A stretch of DNA of 64,000 bases from positions 1,922,001-1,986,000 of the forward strand of contig JASBNA010000005.1 of NCBI GenBank assembly GCA_038087015.1. The letters run 5' to 3'. Every line of letters begins with the position of its first letter. Positions within the stretch are counted from its first letter, which is position 1. The stretch is from Cerrena zonata (Eukaryota; Basidiomycota; Agaricomycetes; Polyporales; Cerrenaceae). A program made the translations under genes and the position numbers. Below are positions 12,390 through 22,625 of the stretch, one piece after another. Below the pieces are notes generated by a model that worked only from the letters and a program-made list of their open reading frames with translations, did no database searches and had not been told where the DNA came from.

Positions 12390-12779
12390 TCATGGAAATG
12401 AATTATCGCGGTAAAACCCATCGATTTCGTCAACATTGCGGAGGGGAACCGCCACATACTTGGTGCTCGACGCCCGCAGTTTGAAAGTGGAGATTACCGA
12501 ATCCATTCTCTTGCAAAAAGCCCAAGATATCAACTCTGGTTTCTCTACACGAGGCGTTAGAATATGACCTGAAAGCATAGGGCTACTACCCACAATTTCG
12601 AATCCCGTGCGAGGGAGGTATGACCGTCAGGATTTTCATACCGTGAACTACAAGTGATGAAAGTCAGTCACTTATATCGAGACTGAGCAGTATGGGACGT
12701 ACTTCAGTGGCGCCGACAGGACGGCGATAGGAACAACTGAAGCCAGAACGAACAGTAGTAGCGACCTGAAGTGATTCAT
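12390..12779 (-). CDS. Small secreted protein, SSP family member A
   Basis: Exon 1 (12779-12703) encodes MNHFRSLLLFVLASVVPIAV then LSAPL, a clean signal peptide with the family's LSAPL end. Exon 2 (12647-12594, 54 nt) follows after a GTACGT intron and encodes a segment with YENPDGHTS. The third exon is uncertain: the long open frame down to 12390 (ending RNVDEIDGFYRDNSFP) is conserved in member F but does not join to exon 2 in phase through a normal intron. Family members B, C, D and E do join cleanly, so this copy may use an unusual acceptor (near 12,507) or may be degenerate. It is convergent with FunK1 copy 2. Function is unknown. Confidence 0.6.
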
Positions 12780-12888
12780 GACAATAGAATTATCTTGACA
12801 CGTGGGCTTGAAGGAGTAATGATCGTAGGTGGTGCTGAGTGTCGTAGTGACAGTCAATAGGTATATGATGGGGGTGAGGATAAATCAA

Positions 12889-12960
12889 CCTACTATCCAG
12901 TACAGTTCAGAGCGCAGCTCCTACAATGTCAGTGTCTGTATAGGTGAGGTTTATATACTT
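12889..12960 (-). promoter_or_regulatory. SSP promoter block A (TATA plus conserved leader)
   Basis: On the minus strand a TATATAAAC box (about 12957-12949) is followed after about 30 nt by GGAGCTGCGCTC and then GTACTGGATAGTAGG. The same block precedes all six SSP genes. The final GTAGG is a likely donor of a 5' UTR intron. Confidence 0.7.
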
Positions 12961-13734
12961 ACTGCGTGTTGGAATAGCCTCAATAACGACATTGTGTGAT
13001 GAACATTTCGAAGGTCCTAGGCCTATATATATATCTCGGGACAGACTATCAAATAGACACTTGACTAATGATGATCTTGACTCGTCATCATGATATAAGT
13101 TCCAATCCATGGGGAGCAAGATCATCATTGTCAGTGTACCCAGCAATAGAATAGCATCCTGCAGATCAAGATGCGTATCCATGACGGTCTAGAAAGTAAA
13201 GGAGCGTATTTTATTAAATAACTATACTTGAAGTTAGTAGTTGAGTATATAAAGAGTTTCGTGAAGCACTGACCTACTTAATAGTGATGAGAGCTAAATG
13301 AAAAGCAAGAAAGTCCTCGACGACGACTATGATATCCCCAGAGAAGGTAGGTTCAGGGTTAACGTAAATTTACTCAGACAACCATCACGATTCCAGCGAG
13401 AGCCGAATGTCAACATATTGATTACGGGCACGATAGCTACTGGAGATCGAATCTTGCAGTACAGGTATTTTGTGTTAATACAAACAAAGGGCTTCTCCTT
13501 TCGTAAGGGTTACACCTGACAACGTCTGTGCGTGGAATCCAAGAGACATTCCTGGATTACGATGATGACAGTGCACCGCATTTTCGCGAGGCCCAAGTTA
13601 TAGTACGAAGAGGTGCATCGTAAACAATTAGTACGTCGCTGTCAAGGGCTGTGGAGGAGGCAGGAGGTAGTCGTAACATCACTGTAGAAATTCTCGACAT
13701 CATAGAGTTCAAACAATTTCAAGTTCAAGCCATG

Positions 13735-14480
13735 TGGCGGGACAGCGAGAACCACTGGCAAGAAGTTGAGCGGAGTTTGAAGCAGCACATCCGCGGCTCT
13801 ATGATGGGACCGTCTAATGGGGGTAAAGGGGCAATGACTAAGCGAGAATCCGGCAACAGCAACAGAAAACGGGACTCGCACGTATAGCCTATTCCGACTG
13901 TGACTACTACGTTCAAACAATACAACTTCTGTTCAAATCAAAGGGACTTACATTATGACTTGGCCATGAGAGATATTTGTCATATGGAGACAAGGCGTAG
14001 AATCACCTTACATCATGCGGATTATTGGATTCTTATCTTTGTCAAGTAAGTATCTCCGTGAGTTTGATTCAAGGTGCTTATGAAATGTCCGAGTTGCTGG
14101 CATTGGTGATCGTCTACTATATAGGGATCCAGAATAAAAATAATACTGTTATTGGCGTGCAGTCACACAGAGTGAGTCCTCGAGCACATGAGCCGAAGAA
14201 GGATAACACATTACTGACATTTGTATGCCTTCTCGCTCTCAATATACTTGCCTTAACTGCCCTAAAAGGGCTCACTACACTGATGACGCACCTATGTGTG
14301 CTTGATCTCATTCAGGATCTACATATCTGGTATTCGCTATCTTCTCAATAAACCAACGCGCGACCCGCGTCACCGTGTTCTGCTTCTCTATGCGATGCAG
14401 AGCTTCTCAGGCTGAACCCTCTTATGCCATCTCGGATATCATAGCGAAGAAGGTCTCCTGAATGACTCCAAGAGCGCCAT
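13735..14480 (+). repeat. Repeat alpha upstream of P450-1
   Basis: It is shared with 18,805-19,560 (+) and 40,340-41,090 (-). The left part carries a minus-strand frame with YVRVPFSV..AGFSLSHCPFTPI whose sequence is recognisable in all three copies. The right part ends in blocks around gcgcgacccgcgtcac and gccatctcggatatcata. No known domain is recognised. Confidence 0.65.
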
Positions 14481-14714
14481 TTATGGTGCATTGTCAGCAG
14501 CCAAAGTCTTACGAAATCGGTTCGCTATCGTAGGCGGCGGCCCTGCAAGTAACAGGCCGAAATCTCCACCAAGGTTTGTAAGAACCCCATCATTCCAGCA
14601 CTCATGTTGCTTAAACGTTCGTTTCATGTCATCATGACGGGGTTCTTTAGGAGTCAATTTTCAGGATGTAGGAGTACGTTTCTCTGCCGGAATGCCCCCA
14701 TGAACTTTAATTAG

Positions 14715-14773
14715 ACACTATATATGTGCGGTTTCGGTGCGTCAACATACAAGACTACATTGTCATCAGCAAA
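14715..14773 (+). promoter_or_regulatory. P450-1 core promoter
   Basis: The motif actatatatgtgcgg, about 55 nt before the start codon, is repeated at the same place before P450-2 (near 19,750) and, inverted, before P450-3 (near 40,150). It is a likely TATA box with a conserved downstream leader. Confidence 0.6.
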
Positions 14774-16810
14774 ATGGCACCCTCGCTTTTCATACTCGAT
14801 TCTGCCCTCGTTGTCTTGGGCCTATACATCCTGCGTCGGTACTTCATCAACAAGAACCGACCTCCTGTACCCCCAGGTCCAAGAGGCCTCCCTTTCGTTG
14901 GCAATGTACTCGATATGCCTACATCCTATGAGTGGCTTGCGATCGCTGAATGGACTAAACGTTGGGGTACGTCATTCCCCCTTCCTCTGAACGCTTACTC
15001 GCTGAAGGTACTCTCAGGTGATATTATTCACGTCAATGTCCTTGGAAAACACTTTGTCTTCTTGCACTCTGCCGAGGATGCAGTAGCACTCCTCGATAAA
15101 CGGAGTAGCAAGTACTCGGACAGACCTACTCTCACTATGGGTGGCGAGATGGTCGGATGGGTTGCTAGTCTTGGGCTAACTCGATACAGTGATAGATTTA
15201 GAGAATCCCGTCGGTTTTTCAACCGAATAATAGGGACCAAAAATGCTCTTCGACCTTTCCATGAACTCGTCGAGACCGAGATCCATAAATTCTTGAGGCG
15301 CCTTGTTTACACACCGGAGAATGTGCACGAGCATATTCGAAAGTAAGTTACAATACTTTCATGAATCAGCTCTTGGTACTCATGTTTTCTTAGGACTGCG
15401 AGTGGTATCATTATGAAGATCACATATGGTTATAGTGTTACGGAAGGGAAAGACCCTTATGTGGATATAGTCGATAAAGCTATGGAGAACTTCAGTGTCA
15501 CCACTACTCCGGGTGCTTTTCTGGTCGATGTACTACCTATCCTACGGTACGTGCCGAGCTGGGTCCCTGGCGCGAAGTTCCAGAAACTAGCAACAGAGTG
15601 GAGAGCGGAAACAATGGCAATGGCAGAGACCCCATTCGCTATGGTGAAACAACAAATGGTGAGTGTTATGATTGCTCGCTTCTATGTGGCTCTGTTATTC
15701 AGAACACCGATATCTTCAGCGTGAAGGGACTGCTTTGCCGAGTTACACTAAGAACCTTTTGGAGACCGAAACACTTACTCCGGAGAAAGAAGATAACATC
15801 AAATGGTCAGCAGCTTCGATGTACGGAGGAGGTGCAGACACGGTACGTCCAAAGTCTCGTTGTTCAAATTCTATGATAAATTTATGATTTCCACAGACTG
15901 TCTCTGCCATCTACTCATTCTTCCTTGCGATGACCATGTACCCCGAAATCCAGCAGAAGGCGAAAGAAGAGATCGATCGAGTAGTCGGAAAGGATAGACT
16001 TCCTACCTTCGCCGACCGAGAGAACCTACCCTACGTCGAAGCAGTAGTCAATGAAGTCCTTCGTCTCAACCCCGTTGCACCACTAGGTAAAGGATATCTT
16101 GCTAGACATGTTTCTAAACAAACTCGAAAACTAACTCATCGTCTCATTTAATTAGGTGTACCTCACCGTGCTTCGGAAGACGACATTTACAAAGGTTATT
16201 TTATTCCGAAGGATACAGTTGTCATAGCCAATATTTGGTAAGCTATATGTTCCTATACTTCCCATTTCTCAGGCTCACCGTTATGAAGGGCACTTCTGCG
16301 TGATCCCGAGATGTACCCGGATCCCTCAGCTTTCAATCCCGACCGCTACCTAAGGCCCAATCCTGACCGGAACCCACGAGATTTTGTTTTCGGATTCGGA
16401 CGAAGGTAAGCTACCCCTCACAATATGAAATGAAAAGTTTTGTTATTTAACATACTTGATGTCTCCCAGAATCTGCCCAGGTAATTACGAAATTCGCACA
16501 TTTACTCCGAACATTGACCTAATCTCTTTCCTTTTTCAAGGTCTCAATCTTGCTGATACAACTGTTTTCTTCACGTGCGCCATGGCTTTGGCTACCTTTG
16601 ATATTTCGAAGGCAGTCGAAAATGGCGTCGTCATCGAGCCTTCAGGTGAATACACCGCGGGCACTGTCAGGTAATGTATACCAATATAATATACCCAGCA
16701 TAGGTAATCTGACCGTTGTTCGATCTAGCCACCCAAAAGAATTCAAATGCTCGATCAAGCCTAGGTCATTCAAGGCATCATCACTTATCTTAGCAGAGTT
16801 CGAGCAATAA
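14774..16810 (+). CDS. Cytochrome P450 (OrdA-like), copy 1
   Basis: Ten exons: 14774-14966, 15018-15342, 15394-15658, 15720-15842, 15897-16086, 16156-16237, 16289-16405, 16470-16480, 16541-16670 and 16729-16810. The protein has an N-terminal membrane anchor (LFILDSALVVLGLYILRRYF), the PPVPPGPRGLPFVGN hinge, the I-helix GGGADTTVS, the K-helix EVLR (ExxR), the PERF-region FNPDRYL and the haem loop FGFGRRICPG. The cysteine-containing ICPG is encoded by an 11-nt microexon. Such basidiomycete enzymes are usually annotated as O-methylsterigmatocystin-oxidoreductase-like, and their substrates are mostly unknown. An ER-bound monooxygenase is expected. An in-frame upstream start (about 14726) exists, but 14774 fits the anchor and copies 2 and 3. 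It is convergent with SSP-B. Confidence 0.95.
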
Positions 16811-17176
16811 GGTTGATCTAGACGCGTTGAGGACTTGGTTCCATACACAACTGTCTTGGAACTGTTATGTGTACTTGTTGTGATACATGTCCATCATACT
16901 TGACATCGTCTATCTTTGGTGTATGAATGTGACAATGTCGATCGACATATCGCTGTTAATTGTACCGTCACGACTTGACCCGAACACGAGGTAACCTTAT
17001 TATACTTGAAAGTATTATAGCCCGCAAGCAAATCACAAATCCAGCGAGTGGTAATTTGAACATGCTCGTACAGTAGACAAAGTACGAAGTAACTCAAATG
17101 CCAAGATTACCAAGTACCAGCCTTATACATATCAGGAGACGACGTGTTACATGTCGGGTTCGTCCCTCAATTCATC
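16811..17176. other. Short spacer between convergent P450-1 and SSP-B
   Basis: This is the 3' flank shared by two convergent genes. A stretch resembling the 3' end of SSP genes (catgctcgtacagtagacaaagtacgaagtaactc) matches the C-coding region of SSP-C, so part may be an ancestral third-exon remnant. Confidence 0.35.
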
Positions 17177-17606
17177 CTACGAGCTTGATAGGGAATGACT
17201 CTCTTTCTGAACATTGACGGATTCAGACCTTTCGACAAATCCGAGCGTTATCCCAAACTGCGCTGGCTGGAATGAGGGCACTGGATCAGGCTCTAACCCG
17301 TTTATGATGGCTTGCGAGCCAATTCGGAATCGTTTTGCAGTATCCCTATGAAAGTGTTCGTACCATCTTAGCCTTGTAGATAATGTTCGTTTCTCTTACT
17401 CACAATTTGGCCCCGGAGAGAGTTGAAGGTATATCACGTCTATCCCGTACACTAGACAGTGACATCCCAGAGAGTGTCGTATGTTAGAGAGCAGCAATCA
17501 GGGTTGAGTGAGTAAGTGCATACCTGAGTGGAGCTGATAACACGGTGACGGGTATCGTCATCGCAGCGGCAAAGAGGACGAAAAGTGAGGTCTTGAAGTG
17601 AATCAT
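17177..17606 (-). CDS. Small secreted protein, SSP family member B
   Basis: Three exons on minus (17606-17524, 17451-17404, 17345-17177) join in frame, all with phase-2 introns as in members C and E. Exon 1 encodes the signal peptide MIHFKTSLFVLFAAAMTIPV then TVLSAPL. Exon 2 codes a short hydrophilic linker and exon 3 begins LDTAKRF and contains NGLEPDPVPSFQPAQF. The mature part is about 70 residues and has no cysteine pairs, so it is not a typical disulfide-rich effector. No known domain is recognised. It ends about 370 bp from the P450-1 stop, convergent with it. Confidence 0.7.
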
Positions 17607-17709
17607 AGCAATAGATAGGATTCAAGGGAGAATGTTAGGTTGATTTCCGACGCTATAAAAATTGTACAGTAGTAGTGAGTGATTTGCATCGATAAGTAGT
17701 TCATAGGAC

Positions 17710-17782
17710 TTACTATCCAGTACGACCTAGAGCGCAGCTCTTGGGAGATTAGTCCATGCAAGGCTGAGGTTTATATAGTCGG
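17710..17782 (-). promoter_or_regulatory. SSP promoter block B
   Basis: Minus strand: TATATAAACC (about 17779-17770), then CTCCCAAGAGCTGCGCTC and GTACTGGATAGTAAG. This is the same leader as in the other SSP genes, ending in a good donor site. Confidence 0.7.
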
Positions 17783-18149
17783 TGAGTAGTCTAGTACAGC
17801 CACAAGAGCCTGAACATGCGCAAGGAGGTTCTATTTTCCATCATAATCAATCCCTGAACCATCTTGATGTCTCAGCAGAGGAAAGACTGATAAAACGTTG
17901 CAATACAACATTGACGAGCTCGAAGGAGAGATAATCAAGCTCTTGGGGATGATCACTGTCGTTAATCTGATAGCGTCCCGGTACGATTAAGGTTTCGAAT
18001 TGAACATGGATGCAGAGTCCCCTTCAGTTCTCAGCCTCTGGTTCGAGATAGTCTCCGTTGCTGCCTATATACGATTGGATGACAGTCGATCCAAATCCGG
18101 TATATAGGTTCGAGAAGACAGTGGGAATACGCGACTTCTTGATTTACAG

Positions 18150-18800
18150 CAGTCGTCTATGTGCACTTTTTTGGTCTACTGGCCACGCTGTCATCGAGGC
18201 ATGATCGCCAAAAGATGGAGAACAAGAAGTCAAGAGCGCACGGAAGGAGCTTAGTGATACATATCAGGATTGCGGCGTGTGACGGGGATACACCTGAAGG
18301 TTGAGTACTAACCCTAGTAGGTGAGGACGTTGATGACAGAAGACTCTCGAACGACTCGGAAGGGCTAAGCACTGTCTTGGCAGAATGTCCTAACTTCGAG
18401 CTAAAAGGTTAGATTTTTGTAAGAGAGAAGCTGTGTCATCGGCAGAGAACGAAGCCCAGGGTCGTAGCTTGCAGATACATGTTAGAAGTAAGCGTTTCGT
18501 AGCCAGATCGAGATAACATCATGATACTGCAGAGAACCTGTGAGCTTCTCGAAGTCAGTACTCATTGCATACCATCTAAGCTATGTCATGGAAGGTTACC
18601 TACATCGTAGAATCCCCAAGTCATCGATTTATAAGATCATCGAAGCAATTATGTCCCGGTTCGCAGCGAACCAATTGTGTCTCCGAATCGAGTCATCTCG
18701 CCGCGTTCAAAATGCCAAAATACTAGGAAGTGCCACAAAGCTTCCGTGTGTTCGGCGCTTTTCGTTTTCCAAAGACTTTCGACGTGGTGGCAGGATATCG
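18150..18800. repeat. Repeat beta, copy 1
   Basis: It matches 36,305-36,860 in inverted orientation and, in part, 22,915-23,240. Shared anchors are gtcatcgaggcatgatcgcc, the cttccgtgtgttcggcgctttt run and aagtgccacaaagctt. A minus-strand frame starting near 18,560 is homologous to the open frame at 36,516-36,824 but is interrupted here. Confidence 0.65.
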
Positions 18801-18804
18801 ATGT

Positions 18805-19560
18805 GTTAAAGTGCTCGTCGGAGTTTGAAGTAGCGCATCCGCGGCTCGATGATGGGATCAATTGGGATAAAGGGGCCATGACTAAGTGAAAATTCGGTAA
18901 TAAAAATGGAAAATGGGACTCGCACATATGGCCTAATACTACGACTACATACGATCAGTACTTTTGAACCATGTCTTGGCCATGAGAGGGGATTTTCATA
19001 TCGAGACAAGGCGTAGAAGCACCTTTCATCATGTGGCTGATGGTGTTCTTGTCTTTGTCAAGTACCTCCGTGAGTTTGATCCCGGTTGCTTATGAAATGT
19101 CCGAGTTGCTGGCATTGACGATCGTCTATGTAGGGATCCAGAATAAATATCTTATTAGCATAGAGTTGCATAGAGTGAGTCCTTTAGCAACAGTACAGGA
19201 GTCGAAGAAGGATAACGCGTTGAGTCACTAAGTCTTGACATCTCTACATCTTCCCGTTTGAACAGACTTCTACTCAATACATCCATACACATGATTGACC
19301 TCACTTAGGATCTATCTGTTGCTTGCTCGCTATCTACTCAATGAACCAATGTGCGACCCGCGCCACAGTGTCCCGCTTTTCTATGCAATGTACAGCCCGA
19401 GCTTCTCAGGCCGAACCCTCTTGTACCATCTCGGATATCATAACGGAAAATCTCCCGAATCACCCTAAGAGCGCCACTTATGGTGCATTGTCCGCAGCCA
19501 AAGCTTTACGAATTCGGTTCGCTATCATAGGTGGCCCTGCAAGCGACAACCCAAATTTCT
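18805..19560 (+). repeat. Repeat alpha upstream of P450-2
   Basis: Second copy of the alpha repeat. It again carries the minus-strand frame with YVRVPFSI and EFSLSHGPFIPI, and the gcgcgacccgcg-type and ccatctcggatatcata segments just upstream of the P450 promoter. Confidence 0.65.
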
Positions 19561-19806
19561 CATATTAGGCTGGATGCCCCATCAAGGCTTATCAGAACCC
19601 CGTCGTTTCAGCACTCGTGCTAGCTACATAAACGATCGTATCATGTTATCATAGCCTACACGAGGGATTTCTCTAGAAGCCAATCTTCGGGCTTCAGGAT
19701 CTAGGAGTATGTTTCTCTGCCGGGATGGCCCCATGAACTTTAATCAGACACTATATATGTGCGGTTTCAATGCACTCACATGCAAGGCTGGATTACCATC
19801 AGCAAA

Positions 19807-21843
19807 ATGGCACCCTCGCTTTTTCTACTCGATTCTGCCCTCGTTGTCTTGGGCCTATACATTCTGCGTCAGTATTTGATCAACAAGAACCGACATCCTG
19901 TACCTCCAGGTCCAAGAGGCCTCCCTTTCGTTGGAAATGTACTCGATATGCCTACATCCTATGAGTGGCTTACCATCTCTGAATGGACTAAACGATGGGG
20001 TACGTTCTTCCCCCCCTCTGAACGATTAGTTGATAACACTACTCACAGGTGATATTATTCACGTCAATGTCCTTGGAAAACATTTTGTCTTCCTACACTC
20101 TGCCGAGGATGCAGTAGCACTCCTCGATAAACGGAGCACTAATTATTCAGACAGACCCACTCTTATTATGGCTGGCGAACTAGTCGGGTGGGCTCCTGTT
20201 CTTGGACTGACTCAATACAATGATAGGTTCAGAGAATCCCGTCGGTTTTTCAGCCGAATAATAGGGACCAAAAGTGCTCTTCGACCTTTCCATGAACTCA
20301 TCGAGACCGAGACCCATAAATTCTTGAGACGTCTCATCTATACACCGGAGAATGTGCACGATCATATTCGGAAGTAAGTTCCTGCAGTAGCTTCATACAT
20401 CGACTCTTAGCACTCATGTTTTCTTAGGACTGCAAGTGGTATTATCATGAAGATCACGTATGGTTATAGTGTCTCAGAAGGGAAAGATCCTTATGTCGAT
20501 ATGGTCGATAAAGCTATGGAGAACTTCAGTGTCACGACTACGCCGGGTGCTTTCCTTGTCGATGTTTTGCCCATACTACGCTACGTGCCGAGCTGGGTCC
20601 CTGGTGCCAATTTCCAGAAATTAGCAGCAGCGTGGAGAGCGGAAGCAGTGGAAATGTCCGAGACGCCATTCGCTATGGTGAAACAACAAATGGTGGGTGG
20701 CACGATTGTTCGCTTCTATGTGGCTATGTTATCTAAAACACCGATATCTTCAGCGAGAAGGCACTGCTTTGCCGAGTTACACGAAGAACCTTTTGGAGAC
20801 TGAGACACTTACTCCGGAGAAAGAAGATAACATCAAATGGTCCGCAGCTTCGATGTATGGGGGAGGTGCAGATACAGTGCGTCCTACACCTCGTCATTAG
20901 AGCTTCAAGGATTTATTTTATGATTTCCAAAGACTGTTTCCGCTATCTACGGATTCTTCCTTGCAATGACCATGTACCCCGAAATCAACCAGAAGGCAAA
21001 AGAAGAGATTGATCGAGTCGTCGGAAAGGATAGACTTCCTACCTTCGCCGACCGAGAGAACCTACCTTACGTCGAAGCAGTAGTAAACGAAGTTCTTCGT
21101 CTTAGCACGGTTGTACCACTAGGTAAGGATCATCCCGCCAGGCATGCTTTTAAATTCAAAAACTCACTATCTCATTTAATCAGGGATACCTCACCGCGCT
21201 TCGCAAGATGATATATACAAAGGTTATTTTATTCCAAAGGATACGATTGTCATCGCCAATATCTGGTAAGCTATATATTCCTTTGCCTCCCATATCTCAG
21301 GCTCACTGTTCTGAAGGGCACTTCTGCGTGATCCCGAGACGTATCCGGATCCATTAGTTTTTAACCCGGACCGCTACCTCAGCCCTAATCCTGATCGGAA
21401 CCCACGGGATTTTATTTTTGGCTTCGGACGAAGGTGAGCGCATCCTTTGCAATATGAAAAGGAGGTTCGGAAATATTGATTGATACGTGTGGTGTCTCTC
21501 AGAATCTGTCCAGGTAATTGGGACTTTCGCATGTGTATTCTGAACATCGACTCAATCCCTTTTCTTTTTCAAGGTCTTAATCTGGCCGACACATCTGTTT
21601 TCTTCGCGTGTGCCAAGGTTTTAGCTACCTTTGATATTTCCAAGGCAGTCGAAAACGGTGTTATCGTTGAGCCTTCGGGTGAATACACTGCGGGCACTAT
21701 AAGGTAATGTATATGAATATAATACACTCGGGAAAGGTAATCTGACTGTTGCTTGATCTAGCCATCCTAAGGAATTCAAATGTTCGATCAAACCCAGGAC
21801 AGCCAAGGCATCATCACTTATCTTGGCAGAGTTCGAACAATGA
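19807..21843 (+). CDS. Cytochrome P450 (OrdA-like), copy 2
   Basis: Same ten-exon plan as copy 1 with the same intron phases: exon 1 19807-19999, exon 2 20049-20373, exon 3 20428-20692, exon 4 20754-20876, exon 5 from 20933, down to a last exon ending EFEQ at 21843. All hallmarks are kept: membrane anchor, HPVPPGPRGLPFVGN hinge, GGGADT I-helix, EVLR, FNPDRYL, FGFGRR and an 11-nt microexon for ICPG. Differences from copy 1 concentrate in putative substrate-contact stretches (for example GWAPVLGLTQY versus GWVASLGLTRY), so the enzymes may have different substrates. No disruption was found. It is convergent with SSP-C, whose stop lies only about 115 bp away. Confidence 0.95.
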
Positions 21844-21958
21844 GGTTGATCTGGATGTGTTGAAGCACTCGCCCTCATTGTGCGGTTCTCTATTTTAACA
21901 TAAACTTTTAGTCGCACTCTCTTGAGACTACTATATTCATCCTTGAGAGTATTGAAGC

Positions 21959-22437
21959 CTACAAACAAATTACATATTCACTGAGCAAGAACTTGAACGT
22001 GTTCGTACAGCCAACGATGTGTGAAGTTACTCGCTGCCTGTCAGGTCCGTCCTCAAAGGCACCGGTTGCGGAAAGGCCTTCAGCAGCAGCAGGCCCGGGC
22101 TCGATGGTTGACAGCAGATTCCCCTCTAGCCCATCTAAGAAGAGAGTCATGTCTAACGGGAATGCGTCTCTAATGTCTCTGCAAATGTGTTGATGCCATG
22201 AGTCACTTTAGTATTGCTATGCTTGTTTGTTTTTTGCTCACAAATTGGTCCCCTCATGGTCCGACGTAATAGGTAGGGGTAGATTGCCTACATCACTCAT
22301 ACTAGATAGAGTATATGTATTAGAGAGTGTGGTCCAGGTTAAGCCAAAGTACTATACCCGAGTGGGGCTGATAACACAGGGATTATCGTTGTCGCCGCGG
22401 CAAATAGAATGTAAAGTGACGACCTGAAGTGAATCAT
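21959..22437 (-). CDS. Small secreted protein, SSP family member C
   Basis: Three minus-strand exons (22437-22358, 22301-22242, 22178-21959) join in frame. Exon 1 encodes MIHFRSSLYILFAAATTIIP then VLSAPL (signal peptide). Exon 2 contains LPLPITSDHEGTN. Exon 3 starts LDIRDAFPLDMTLFLDGLEG and is the longest of the family, ending CTNTFKFLLSEYVICL. The mature part is about 95 residues with two cysteines. The reading frame is open across all three exons, which supports a functional gene. It is convergent with P450-2. Unknown function; a secreted peptide or effector-like protein is the neutral reading. Confidence 0.72.
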
Positions 22438-22551
22438 GCTAGTAATACAACAGACTCGGAAATGGAGATTTGAGGTTGATCAACAACGCTATAACAATAA
22501 CGGTCAGTAACGGTATTCGCCGACCGCATCGATGAGTATGTCATATAACTC

Positions 22552-22625
22552 ACTATGCAGTACGATTTGGAGCGCAGCTCTTGGGAGGTTAGTCCATGAA
22601 AAGCTGAGGGTTTAAATAGTCAGCA
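22552..22625 (-). promoter_or_regulatory. SSP promoter block C
   Basis: Minus strand: CTATTTAAACCC (about 22620-22609), then CTCCCAAGAGCTGCGCTC and GTACTGCATAGTGAG. One base differs from the common GTACTGGATAG. Confidence 0.65.

Larger units (their letters stand above)
12205..18800 (+). repeat. Segmental duplication, arm 1 (SSP-A, P450-1, SSP-B)
   Basis: This about 6.6-kb segment is repeated in inverted orientation at about 36.3-47.6 kb, once the 4.1-kb hAT insertion is discounted. Order in both: SSP, about 0.7 kb spacer, repeat alpha, P450, convergent SSP, repeat beta. Similarity is visible in coding exons, promoters and spacers, so it is a block duplication and not independent gene gain. 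Confidence 0.8.

Noticed and set aside
17991..18010. TTTCGAATT and similar T-loop-like strings (also near 22,853), considered as tRNA genes
   Set aside because: No matching acceptor stem or anticodon arm could be folded around them.
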